This document shows positions 1 through 7,170 of a stretch of DNA of 23,195 bases, one piece after another. How positions within the stretch are numbered: the first letter of the stretch is position 1; each line of letters starts with the position of its first letter. The DNA is from an uncultured Clostridium sp. (GTDB lineage Bacteria; Bacillota; Clostridia; Lachnospirales; Lachnospiraceae). Below the pieces are notes generated by a model, which was not told the origin of the DNA, did not search any database, and saw nothing but the letters and a program-made list of their open reading frames with translations. The DNA lies in NCBI GenBank assembly GCA_900549235.1, contig URNT01000047.1, forward strand, positions 1-23,195, in the 5' to 3' direction. The translations under genes were made by a program, and so were the position numbers.

Positions 1-15
1 CGGTTATAAATGTAG

Positions 16-36
16 AAAAACCCGGCAAATGCCGGG
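16..36 (-). terminator. Terminator of the cargo operon
   Basis: On the minus strand, a CCCGGC / GCCGGG hairpin with a 4-nt loop is followed directly by five T residues. It lies about 75 bases beyond the stop codon of the last minus-strand cargo gene and closes that operon. Confidence 0.75.
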
Positions 37-54
37 ACTTTGTCTACAGTCTGA

Positions 55-75
55 GCAGATTACTTGATAATCTGC
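55..75. repeat. Short inverted repeat behind the cargo operon
   Basis: GCAGATTA and TAATCTGC are 8-bp arms separated by 5 bases, lying between the last cargo gene and its terminator. It may be a second RNA hairpin protecting the 3' end; its role is not known. Confidence 0.45.
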
Positions 76-111
76 GAAATTCTAAACTCATTTTTCTTAA
101 TTCTAATCTAT

Positions 112-573
112 TCATATATCCACCCCACAGTACGGACAAAATACCTTTGCCGCTCCGGCACAATAAAGCACCTTCACTCTGCGACCACAGCAAGAACAAG
201 TAAACTCTGTTTCCGTAGTATCTTTATCCTTTAATTCTTTTGTTGCTATCTTTTTCAGTGGCTTAAAGTCCATTTTTATCAGACTCTTGGAACGATTAAC
301 TGACCTCTGCATTTTCTTAAAAGTCTTGTTCAATTCCTCTACCATATGATTATAAGCTATTGCCTGCGCCTGCTCGATTACATCTGATGACAGAAATTCA
401 TTTTTCTCTTTTGCCAGACCGCAATATGGACAAAACAATTCTTTAAAAGGTTCCTCGTCATTCTGATATTCTCCAGCTTGCAATTTAAATTCTGAGTCGC
501 AATAAGGGCACTCGAAGGTTACATATCCTTCGCTATCTCCCTGAATGGTTATTGTAAAATTTTCTGTTGGCAC
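112..573 (-). CDS. Cysteine-rich zinc-ribbon protein, last gene of the cargo operon
   Basis: The protein has about 153 residues and no family I can name. Four CxxC-type pairs are visible: residues 22/25 (CPYC), 48/51 (CPYC), 126/129 (CSCC) and 146/149 (CPYC), so two zinc-ribbon-like units bracket a basic, helical middle section. No membrane segment or signal peptide is seen. I chose the GTG at 573 because a GGGAGGT ribosome binding site lies 7 bases before it. An in-frame ATG at 633 would overlap the preceding KilA-N gene by 26 bases and has no comparable site. With the GTG start the gap to the KilA-N gene is 34 bases. Zinc ribbons of this kind usually mediate protein or nucleic acid contacts; the function here is unknown. 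Confidence 0.75.
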   Translation of the reverse strand: MPTENFTITIQGDSEGYVTFECPYCDSEFKLQAGEYQNDEEPFKELFCPYCGLAKEKNEFLSSDVIEQAQAIAYNHMVEELNKTFKKMQRSVNRSKSLIKMDFKPLKKIATKELKDKDTTETEFTCSCCGRRVKVLYCAGAAKVFCPYCGVDI

Positions 574-607
574 GTCCTGCACCTCCCTTATCTTAAATCT
601 CCATTTC

Positions 608-1477
608 TTAATTATTTTCTCTTGAATCCTCAATCAAATTTTGCTTCAACGCCTGAATCGTGTCTTGGTTCTTTTTAAGAAGTTCCAACTGCCTGTACGC
701 CTTTTCCCTTAATATTTTCAGCCTTTCAATTTTAGGCACTTCCCGTCTTATCAAATCTGCATTCGTATCTTCCAGATTGATAAGCACAACCAATTCTTCC
801 GCTGAAGCAAAATCTCTGATATTAGGAGTTTTCCCTTTTATTCCTTTTTCACTTCTCCATTGTGCTGCTGTTTTTCCAAACAAAGCCATATTTAAAATAT
901 CCGCTTCAGAAGCATATGTATATGCCATCTCCTGCGGAGATAACGTGGGAGTTATCAAAAATTCTTTTACTGCATCTGTATGGATACGATAGTTTATTTT
1001 TGAAAGTTCTCTCTTTACATCCCATCCAATCGCTAACCGATCTGCTTCATCTTTCTTTAATCGCTGATAATCTTTAATGATATAAAGCTTAAATTCTGGC
1101 GAAATCCATGAAGCAAACTCAAACGCTATATCCGTATGGGCATAAGTGCCACCATATCGTCCTGATTTTGATACGATGCCGATTGCGTCCGTTGCTTTTA
1201 TCCATTGCTGTGGTGTCAGTGTAAATGCATTATCTCCCGATTCTGCTTTAAACCTATCGAATTCGATAGGTTTAAAATTCGGATTATGAATTTGTTCCCA
1301 TAACCCCAAAAATGAAATAGTGGAATAATTGCGCATCCAATTTGCAACTACAATAAATGCGTTGTCTGGATTTTTATACTTAGCAATATCTGTCAATGAT
1401 ATGTACGCATCTTCGTTTACAACATCACCAACTACTCTGATTTCCGTTCCATTAGCATCTATTTTCATATTTTTCAT
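608..1477 (-). CDS. KilA-N domain protein
   Basis: The 289-residue protein carries a KilA-N domain over roughly residues 20-145. Recognisable parts are the YISLTDIAKYKNPD start, a WMRNYST segment, the SGRYGGTYAH motif and the DIAFEFASWISPEFKLYIIKDYQRL helix region, typical of the family. KilA-N domains bind DNA and are best known from phage and virus regulators and anti-repressors; Firmicutes carry many stand-alone versions. The C-terminal half is helical, charged and unassigned. The ATG at 1477 has a GAGGAAA ribosome binding site about 8 bases before it. It is the fifth gene of the cargo operon. Codons 68-77 encode a perfect 30-bp DNA palindrome, described separately. The DNA-binding role is a family inference. 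Confidence 0.88.
   Translation of the reverse strand: MKNMKIDANGTEIRVVGDVVNEDAYISLTDIAKYKNPDNAFIVVANWMRNYSTISFLGLWEQIHNPNFKPIEFDRFKAESGDNAFTLTPQQWIKATDAIGIVSKSGRYGGTYAHTDIAFEFASWISPEFKLYIIKDYQRLKKDEADRLAIGWDVKRELSKINYRIHTDAVKEFLITPTLSPQEMAYTYASEADILNMALFGKTAAQWRSEKGIKGKTPNIRDFASAEELVVLINLEDTNADLIRREVPKIERLKILREKAYRQLELLKKNQDTIQALKQNLIEDSRENN
1247..1276. repeat. Perfect 30-bp palindrome inside the KilA-N gene
   Basis: The arms TTTAAACCTATCGAA (1247-1261) and TTCGATAGGTTTAAA (1262-1276) are exact reverse complements with no spacer. The segment is coding on the minus strand (FKPIEFDRFK). It could be a DNA-binding site or an mRNA hairpin; the palindrome is seen, the role is not. Confidence 0.9.
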
Positions 1478-1503
1478 AGAAGTATTTCCTCTTCTGCCTA
1501 ACC

Positions 1504-1818
1504 CTACTTATTCCTAAATGCCGGTGATTTTTTACTAATACAGTAATTCCAATTAAGTTCTTGCGGATTAACTGGTTCATATTCACACATTAACATAGCA
1601 TCCTTAAATTCATTGTTCGTCAAATAAATCCCCGTATCTCGCTCTAATATATGTTTTAATCCATAACTTGTTTTATCATAGTTAGGAGTTTTTATCCGAA
1701 TAAAATTGCTCCTAATCCATTCACAAACCAGATCAATTTCTTCTTTAGGATGATCTGTAAACAAAGCATCATCAATACTTCCATTTTCAATACTATATGG
1801 TCTTCCATTCTTTATCAT
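1504..1818 (-). CDS. Small hypothetical protein of the cargo operon
   Basis: I do not recognise this protein of about 104 residues. It is hydrophilic, has no membrane segment, and ends in a basic tail (SKKSPAFRNK). The central part, YDKTSYGLKHILERDTGIYL, followed by TNNEFKDAMLMCEY, looks like a compact helical domain. The ATG at 1818 is preferred because a GGAG site lies 7 bases upstream; the in-frame ATG at 1824 is almost fused to that site. It lies 17 bases after the SPFH gene and 26 bases before the KilA-N gene, so it is very likely co-transcribed with both. Its conserved-looking character and tight placement suggest a working part of the operon rather than a chance reading frame. Confidence 0.7.
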   Translation of the reverse strand: MIKNGRPYSIENGSIDDALFTDHPKEEIDLVCEWIRSNFIRIKTPNYDKTSYGLKHILERDTGIYLTNNEFKDAMLMCEYEPVNPQELNWNYCISKKSPAFRNK

Positions 1819-1835
1819 TTTCATTCTCCTTTTTT

Positions 1836-3206
1836 CTAATCTTCTCGCGGGATAGGTGGTATATTATTTACAAACAGACTTTTCAACTCATCAACGGTTT
1901 CTACTTTCACCCATTCGGACATACCTGCTTTCCACACCAAGCTATCTGCTGTAAGCGTCCCCGCTGCTGACATCTGTTTTAAAGTGTTAAAATCAAATGG
2001 ACCTGTTGCTTGTCCATTTGCTGCAACGTGGTACATTACATTAGGTACTGGAGGTGGTGTTATTCCGTTTTGAGTTGGCTGGTTTATGCCAGACATCATA
2101 TTGTTCATTGAACCTGCAATATTCTGTCCAACCGCACCACCAACTGCCATACTTGCCATCATAGCAGCCATATTGAATCCATCTCCACTACCATTTCCAC
2201 CTAAATTTATATTCCCTGCACCATTTGCCCCCATCTGTCCGAGAGCTTCTGCACCTGCAACACCAACTTCTGCTTGCTTTTCAACTTGGAAAGCCCCCAA
2301 ATTTGAAGTCTGCGTTTGTTTATGCTGAGCATACTGTGCTTCTTCTCGCTGGATACGTAAACTTTCTCCATAATGCTCAACTTCAATATGCTGCTTATCT
2401 GCAATATCTTTAACTTTTGCAGCAGTTTCTGCTTGAACAGTTGCGGAAGTAACATCTTTTGTAACACGCATGAGCTGTCTATATCCATCACTTGATTTAT
2501 CAAGTTCAATAGCAGCTATGTCAACTCCCGAAACATCAACTCCGAAATTTTCCTTTAATCTTTCTCTTATATATAATTCCACTAAATCATTGATTTGTGC
2601 CGTTTTCGTTTCAATCTGTACCAGTGGAATATTGTTTGTTGCCGGTGCATTCGCAACGGTATCTTTTACATATCGTATTACAATATCACGAATCTGTCGC
2701 TGAAAATCATCAAGACTAAAGTTATTCAGCCTATGTAACTTAATGAATTTTCGGTAATCACCAATCTTAAAACTAATTGTACCTCGAACTGCTACTGGAA
2801 CACCAAAGTCATCAAATCTAGGATCATACACATCAAAAAAAGGGACACCAAATCTAACCTGTATAATCTGTGCAAGATTTATAAAATATACTTCAGCTTG
2901 AAAAGGAGTTCCTCCATCATAAGCTAATCCTACTATGCTTGCAAACACAGGAAAGTTTGCTGTTTTTATTGTTTGATCGAATGGTCCAACAATAAAATCC
3001 TGCATACTACCATCTTTTTGTTTATATACAAACACTGCAACTTCTCCATCCTTTACCCGCAAAGAAGATCCCCAGCGAATTGCGTTTTCTCTTTTATTAT
3101 CTCCTTGCTGTGATCCTACTGGATGCCACTTCCAAATCAAATACGACGGTTCATCACAGCGTATTTCATCCATAAAGCCTCCTTGCTTATTTTTTCCAAA
3201 CAACAT
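1836..3206 (-). CDS. SPFH (YdjI-like) protein with C-terminal GYF_2 domain
   Basis: The 456-residue protein begins with a YdjI/'virion core protein'-type SPFH domain (about 45-250), recognisable from the N-terminal IRCDEPSYLIWKWHP stretch and the later FGVDVSGVDIAAIELDKSSDGY. A charged helical segment follows (about 250-320), then a Gly/Met-rich region with a weakly hydrophobic patch (about 320-375). A GYF_2 domain lies at about 391-442 (YHVAANGQATGPFDFNTL, then DSLVWKAGMSEW). SPFH proteins form membrane-associated oligomeric cages or scaffolds; GYF domains bind proline-rich peptides. The B. subtilis YdjI-type relatives commonly end in a zinc ribbon instead, and here that ribbon is on the neighbouring membrane protein. 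The start is supported by a GGAAGGAG site 7 bases before ATG. It follows the zinc-ribbon membrane gene by 15 bases. Confidence 0.88.
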   Translation of the reverse strand: MLFGKNKQGGFMDEIRCDEPSYLIWKWHPVGSQQGDNKRENAIRWGSSLRVKDGEVAVFVYKQKDGSMQDFIVGPFDQTIKTANFPVFASIVGLAYDGGTPFQAEVYFINLAQIIQVRFGVPFFDVYDPRFDDFGVPVAVRGTISFKIGDYRKFIKLHRLNNFSLDDFQRQIRDIVIRYVKDTVANAPATNNIPLVQIETKTAQINDLVELYIRERLKENFGVDVSGVDIAAIELDKSSDGYRQLMRVTKDVTSATVQAETAAKVKDIADKQHIEVEHYGESLRIQREEAQYAQHKQTQTSNLGAFQVEKQAEVGVAGAEALGQMGANGAGNINLGGNGSGDGFNMAAMMASMAVGGAVGQNIAGSMNNMMSGINQPTQNGITPPPVPNVMYHVAANGQATGPFDFNTLKQMSAAGTLTADSLVWKAGMSEWVKVETVDELKSLFVNNIPPIPRED

Positions 3207-3221
3207 TATATTTCTCCTTCC

Positions 3222-4109
3222 TTATTTCTTAAGAGTGGTTGTTACCAAACGTATAATAACAATTATCAAAGTGGTGCCTCCTGCAAGAACCATCGCCGAA
3301 CCATTTTTGAAAAATGTTTCTTGCAAAAGAGTTCCTAATAACAAAGCAAATAATCCGCACATAACCCCAATTCCAGCCTCAAAAAATGCCTTAGATTTTT
3401 TTCCTATCATAAAAGCACCAGCAATCATTATTATGCCACCTCCAAGATGGAAAACTGATGTATCTAAATATGTAAAAATATCTAAGAAAAATGCTATAAT
3501 AAAAATAATCAAGCCACTCCACAAACCAATTGTATGTAATATAGCATTGGCGAATGTACCCTTCTTTACATTTTGCTTTGACAACCTAATTTGATTACAA
3601 GTTTGCTCATATACACTTTGTATTTTTGAAAAATCTTTATCTCCAGAAAATAATAATTTTGCTTTCTGATAACTTTGTTCTATCTTGGTAAACCATGCAT
3701 CTGATACATCTTTTTTTATTCCATTATCAGATAAACTTTGCTCCGCATTAAAATTTGTCGCTGCAAGAATTATAAATTCAAGAACATCCTCTTTTGTATT
3801 AGGAATAGGAAAGCTACGTATAACACTAATTTTTTGTGCATCTGTTTCAGCATTTGCAATTCTTAATGCAAATTCGTGTATAGATTGTGAAGATTTTGCT
3901 CCTCTAACTTCATATCCACAAGTAGGGCAGGATGAAGCAAAAGATTTTAAAACCTCCCCACAATTAGGACATTTATGCATTTCCCCCTCAAAAACCGTCT
4001 TCCTTTGACTGCTCATATTATTCGGTATATTATTTGTAGTCATTCCACAATTCGAACAAAATTTAGCACCTTCCGTAAGTTCTTGTCCACAGTTAGTACA
4101 AAACGCCAT
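3222..4109 (-). CDS. Double zinc-ribbon membrane protein
   Basis: The 295-residue protein has two N-terminal zinc ribbons: cysteines 4, 7, 18 and 21 (FCTNCG...FCSNCG) and 47, 50, 61 and 64 (KCPNCG...CPTCGYE). A soluble helical linker follows (about 75-180). Four hydrophobic segments lie at about 189-214, 221-237, 242-262 and 270-290, and the chain ends in a short basic tail. The layout implies a cytoplasmic zinc-ribbon head on an inner-membrane anchor. The start at 4109 has a GGAGG site 8 bases upstream; an in-frame TTG at 4127 is less likely. It sits between the small Xre regulator and the SPFH gene, which suggests that it recruits or anchors the SPFH assembly (inference). The family function is unknown. 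Confidence 0.85.
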   Translation of the reverse strand: MAFCTNCGQELTEGAKFCSNCGMTTNNIPNNMSSQRKTVFEGEMHKCPNCGEVLKSFASSCPTCGYEVRGAKSSQSIHEFALRIANAETDAQKISVIRSFPIPNTKEDVLEFIILAATNFNAEQSLSDNGIKKDVSDAWFTKIEQSYQKAKLLFSGDKDFSKIQSVYEQTCNQIRLSKQNVKKGTFANAILHTIGLWSGLIIFIIAFFLDIFTYLDTSVFHLGGGIIMIAGAFMIGKKSKAFFEAGIGVMCGLFALLLGTLLQETFFKNGSAMVLAGGTTLIIVIIRLVTTTLKK

Positions 4110-4137
4110 TTCTCTTTCCTCCATCAAAATATATTCT

Positions 4138-4350
4138 CTACTCTGTCTCTACACGTACTGCGTCACAGATATCCCCAATATTGCAATCAAAATACTCGCA
4201 TATCCGCAAAAGAACTGATAAAGCGACTTCCTCATTTCTACGCAACTTTGTCATCGTTCCACATGCTATATTTAAATCTTTTCGAAATGCAACTTGTGAA
4301 ATATCATTTTCAACAAGCATTATCCAAAGCTTTTTATAACTTATCTTCAT
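4138..4350 (-). CDS. Small Xre-family helix-turn-helix regulator
   Basis: The 70-residue protein is a single Cro/C1-type helix-turn-helix domain of the short HTH_26-like kind: YKKLWIMLVENDISQVAFRKD, then the recognition region NIACGTMTKLRRNEEVALSVL, then LRICEYFDCNIGDICD. It has no ligand-binding domain. As the first gene of the cargo operon, 28 bases ahead of the zinc-ribbon membrane gene and behind a good promoter, it is likely to control its own operon (inference). An AAGG ribosome binding site lies upstream of the ATG. Confidence 0.88.
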   Translation of the reverse strand: MKISYKKLWIMLVENDISQVAFRKDLNIACGTMTKLRRNEEVALSVLLRICEYFDCNIGDICDAVRVETE

Positions 4351-4396
4351 ACTATTTTTATCCTTAACTATCTTTCCAGTTGCTTAATCATTTTTT

Positions 4397-4425
4397 ATTA
4401 TATACATTTTCTATCATCACTTCAA
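4397..4425 (-). promoter_or_regulatory. Promoter of the cargo operon
   Basis: On the minus strand TTGAAG (4425-4420) and TATAAT (4402-4397) are 17 bases apart. The predicted start is about 40 bases before the Xre ATG. This gives the cargo its own sigma-A-type promoter, separate from the backbone operon. Confidence 0.75.
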
Positions 4426-4503
4426 TACATTTCATCAACTTTACATTTGTTTTTATCAAGAACTCGATAATCCTTAATGGTCTGGAAAATAAATGGTAAA
4501 TTT

Positions 4504-4531
4504 AAAAAATAGTAGAGAAATTTTACTCTCT
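4504..4531 (-). terminator. Weak terminator after tnpV
   Basis: On the minus strand a 6-bp stem (AGAGAG / TTCTCT, one G-T pair) is followed after three bases by six T residues. It lies just past the tnpV stop and before the cargo promoter. The short stem makes the call uncertain. Confidence 0.4.
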
Positions 4532-4544
4532 CTGCCACCTGTAT

Positions 4545-4919
4545 TTACACACGAATCAACTCAGTATCCACAATCTCCCTCGCACACGCCTGTATATTGT
4601 TCATTCTCGCTACCCATTCCATCTGATTTTCTGCCTTTAACTGTTCCGTAATCCCCTGTGCCTGTTTCATCTGCTCTACAATCCTTTCAAAGCGTTCTTG
4701 TGCCTGTTCCTCTATATCAGCCAAATAATCATTCAGCCTGCCGCTTGTAAGCATATTCAGATATACACCCCTGCGATATTCTTTCAGATAACGTAAATGT
4801 CTTTGTCCCCATACGCCGATAAATCTCTGTTCTTCCTCTGGCAAGGTAAGACAGGGAATAAGATAATCCCCATGTCTGATATAAGTGCCGCCCATTTCTT
4901 CAAATATTGTTTTCTTCAT
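4545..4919 (-). CDS. tnpV: TnpV family transposon-encoded protein
   Basis: The protein of about 124 residues closely fits the TnpV family: it opens with KKTIFEEMGGTYIRHGDYLI, continues with EEQRFIGVWGQRHLRYLKEY and a long charged helix, and ends with MEWVARMNNIQACAREIVDTELI. TnpV proteins are standard passengers of clostridial mobilizable elements and transposons; their biochemical role is not established. The ATG at 4919 is chosen because an AAAGGTGG site lies 8 bases upstream; the in-frame GTG at 4931 overlaps that site. It follows the relaxase stop by 17 bases. Confidence 0.9.
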   Translation of the reverse strand: MKKTIFEEMGGTYIRHGDYLIPCLTLPEEEQRFIGVWGQRHLRYLKEYRRGVYLNMLTSGRLNDYLADIEEQAQERFERIVEQMKQAQGITEQLKAENQMEWVARMNNIQACAREIVDTELIRV

Positions 4920-4936
4920 AATCGTTTCCACCTTTC

Positions 4937-6367
4937 TTATCGTTCTCTATCCATAGATTTTTTCTTAACTGACCGTTTCGGCTGCTGTCTGCCTTCCTGC
5001 TGATAGCGGTGCAGCTTTTCTAGTACACTCACTTTTTTCGGCTGTTCTAACGGTTTTTCTTTCTTCTGTTCCGTCTGATTTTTCCATGCCCTTAGTTCTT
5101 CGTTGTATTCTATAATCAATTCTTCTGCCTTGTTATAAACCTTCTGAAAGGCTTGCACATTGGGATAGCCTTCCCGTTTTACTATCTGTTCCAAACTCTT
5201 GTGCAGACGCTTTTCCAAATCCTCTAACAATTCAATTTTCCCTTCCAGAGATTTTCGCTCTTTGCCTTTAAAGAGCCCTCGCAGCTCTGACAGTTGCTTT
5301 TTCAAAGAAGAAATATCCTGCTGTGTGCGTTTTATCTCCCTTGACTGCCCCTGTAATTCATACATGAGTTTCTGCATATCTTTCCACTCCTGCAAGTCAA
5401 TCTTGGGTACAGGTTTCGGCGGTAGTTTAAATTTGAAAATTACTTCCTGCAAAAACTCTTTCGCACCTCGGATAATCTGACGGAACATATCCGGCAGCCA
5501 ACCGTATGTCCTGATAGATTGTAGCGTTTTGTCTGTGATTTTTTCCTGCTTAATTTTCAAAATATCCTCTTCGGGAACACCCTCGACTAATGCCACGTCA
5601 ACTGTCCGATTCCATTCCTGCCTTGCCGCATTGTCTGCCTTTATCTCCTCTGCTTTCGGATTGTTCTTTCCGATTTTCTTCGTTGCCTAATAAACACCGC
5701 CCTGCTGGAATACAGAAAGTTTTTCTGATTCTTCCTTTACATAGCAGTTGATTGTATCGGTAAACAGTTCTTTCACTTCTTTGGTAAAAGCTTTATTCTT
5801 AAACCATTCCTCTTTTTTTGTAAAGATATGGCTTTCATATACTTCCCCTTTCGGGATAATGCTGCACCCGGCTCGGATATTTCCATGCTCGTCTAAAATC
5901 TCTTTTTTCGTACGTCTATGCTTTCCCTGTTCATCATAAAACATATTTCGGGTGGCAATCTTCACTTCGGGCTGCTCCAACATTTTCCGTTCGCTGAATA
6001 CCAAATGAATATGATAATTCGTTTTTGTCTTGTTATGATGAAGGGCTGCGCTGCACTCCACACCATATCTTTTGTGAAAAGTCTCCGTAAAAAGTCTTAC
6101 CACATCGCCTGCCCTATACTGAACAAAACTTTCGGGAAGTGCAATAATAAACTCACGCCCTTCGATACATTTCCCTGCCGATCCGCTTGCCTTAAAATCC
6201 AACTGATTTTCTCTTGCAAGATTTTTCCAAAATTCAGGTGTTGCCCCTTCTGTCTGATAGGTCGCATAGAGATATTCCTGTCTTTTCGGATTAGAGATAT
6301 AATCAATCCTTCCTGCCACATTGGACAGCTTACTTTGTCTGATAAATGAATGTCTGCCTATGAGCAT
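4937..6367 (-). pseudogene. MobA/MobL relaxase interrupted by one in-frame TAG
   Basis: Relaxases nick oriT and lead the DNA strand during mobilization. The frame encodes 476 residues, a normal family length, but has a TAG at 5689-5687 after residue 226. Both halves are in the same frame and the sequence carries on directly after the stop (ATKKIGKNNPKAEEIKADNA). The N-terminal half has the probable catalytic Tyr23 (GRIDYISN) and the metal-binding histidines HHNKTKTNYHIHL (110/111, 119, 121). The C-terminal half is a charged coiled-coil region with a GTG at 5596 that might restart translation. Homologues, as I recall them, have Leu at the stop position, so a TTG-to-TAG change fits. An AAAGGAGG site touches the ATG at 6367, which is unusually close. 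Either a real nonsense mutation, a suppressed stop or a sequencing error is possible. Confidence 0.85.
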
Positions 6368-6553
6368 CCTCCTTTCTCGACTTGCGCCGGCTTTGCTGTG
6401 AGTAGGTGCATAGGCACCTGTTTACGAACTTATCCGCCTGTCGGCGGTACAGTTCCCGGCAGGGCGAAATACGCAGAGCATAAACGAAGTTTGTGCGATG
6501 GGTGTATTTCGCTCTCAAACGCCGAGGGCTTATTTTTATTTCGCACAATCCGA
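6368..6553. other. Non-coding, hairpin-rich oriT candidate
   Basis: I see no gene in these 186 bases, but there are several inverted repeats: AGGTGC/GCACCT (6404-6419), CCGCC/GGCGG (6434-6447), and GCGAAATAC (6464-6472) with GTATTTCGC (6504-6512). The last pair encloses a CATAAAC/GTTTGTG hairpin (6479-6495). TTGTGCGA (6491-6498) is repeated inverted at 6541-6548. The position directly before the relaxase, as in other MobA/MobL systems, suggests the origin of transfer. I did not find a nick site I can match with certainty. Confidence 0.5.
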
Positions 6554-6814
6554 TTACTTCTCGGACTCACGCTTAGATTTATGGGCGTATCCGCCCTTTT
6601 TCTCTGCCCGTATCCAGGCTGCTTTTTCTATGACTGACAGAAGATTATCTACAGTACTTTCTTCCCATCCGGCAAGCCATATCAGGGTTCTTTCCTCTGC
6701 TTTTGTCAGTTCTACGCCTGCCAGTACCTTGTTCATTTTTTGTATCTGTCTGCCCTCCATCTCATAAAATAAATCATTTACATTTCTGCTTTCTCTTTCC
6801 AACTGCTTTAACAT
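6554..6814 (-). CDS. Small conserved mobilizable-element protein
   Basis: The protein of about 86 residues has no named function that I know. It is helical and highly charged: LKQLERESRNVNDLFYEMEG, then RQIQKMNKVLAGVELTKAEE and LIWLAGWEESTVDNLLSVIEKA, with a Lys/Glu-rich tail. No membrane segment is present. The ATG at 6814 is preferred because an AAGGGAG site lies 8 bases upstream; a GTG at 6856 would add 14 residues. It lies between the RepA-like region and the relaxase, so a role in plasmid-like processing or relaxosome assembly is possible, but this is inference. Confidence 0.65.
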   Translation of the reverse strand: MLKQLERESRNVNDLFYEMEGRQIQKMNKVLAGVELTKAEERTLIWLAGWEESTVDNLLSVIEKAAWIRAEKKGGYAHKSKRESEK

Positions 6815-6877
6815 CCACCTCTCTCCCTTCCACAATGAATTTGAATTTATATCCACTTCCTGTCTTGTCTGTTATTT

Positions 6878-6900
6878 ACAGGGGTGTGGCACACCCCTGT
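6878..6900. repeat. Near-perfect palindrome between two small genes
   Basis: ACAGGGGTGTG (6878-6888) and CACACCCCTGT (6890-6900) are 11-bp arms around one central base. No T-run follows on either strand, so it does not look like an ordinary terminator. It could be a protein-binding site or an RNA-processing hairpin within the operon. Confidence 0.8.
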
Positions 6901-6919
6901 CCTTATCATCAAGGAAGAA

Positions 6920-7156
6920 TTACCAACGGAAACTCTCCAACACTCCCCGCCTGTCCAAATATTCTTTTCTTGCCTGTTCCCGTTCTTCCTCTGTCGGTGC
7001 AGTTTTTGATTTTCCAAACAAGTCACGCATGACCATCCTGTCCAACTTTTTCTCCAACTCCTTCTTAATTTCTTCCTCGCAGCTTTCATCTTCCATCAAG
7101 TGAAAGCGGAGCAGCTGCATAAATAATTCCTGTGATATTTGCACATTTCTCATCAT
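6920..7156 (-). CDS. Small acidic/basic protein conserved in mobilizable elements
   Basis: The 78-residue protein opens with MMRNVQISQELFMQLLRFHL, continues with a Glu/Lys-rich helix (EEEIKKELEKKLDRMVMRDL) and ends with TEEEREQARKEYLDRRGVLESFRW. Close relatives sit beside the RepA-like ATPase in many Firmicutes mobilizable elements and are sometimes labelled 'complexin-2', which carries no functional meaning. A GGAGAGG site precedes the ATG pair at 7156. The six-site repeat array lies immediately upstream. Function unknown. Confidence 0.75.
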   Translation of the reverse strand: MMRNVQISQELFMQLLRFHLMEDESCEEEIKKELEKKLDRMVMRDLFGKSKTAPTEEEREQARKEYLDRRGVLESFRW

Positions 7157-7170
7157 ATCCCATCCTCTCC

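Noticed and set aside
1506..1514. ACTTATTCC matches nine bases of the guaA 3' end and was considered as the second attachment site.
   Set aside because: The match stops after nine bases, lies inside the end of a cargo gene, and leaves the promoter-linked cargo operon split. It is best explained by chance.
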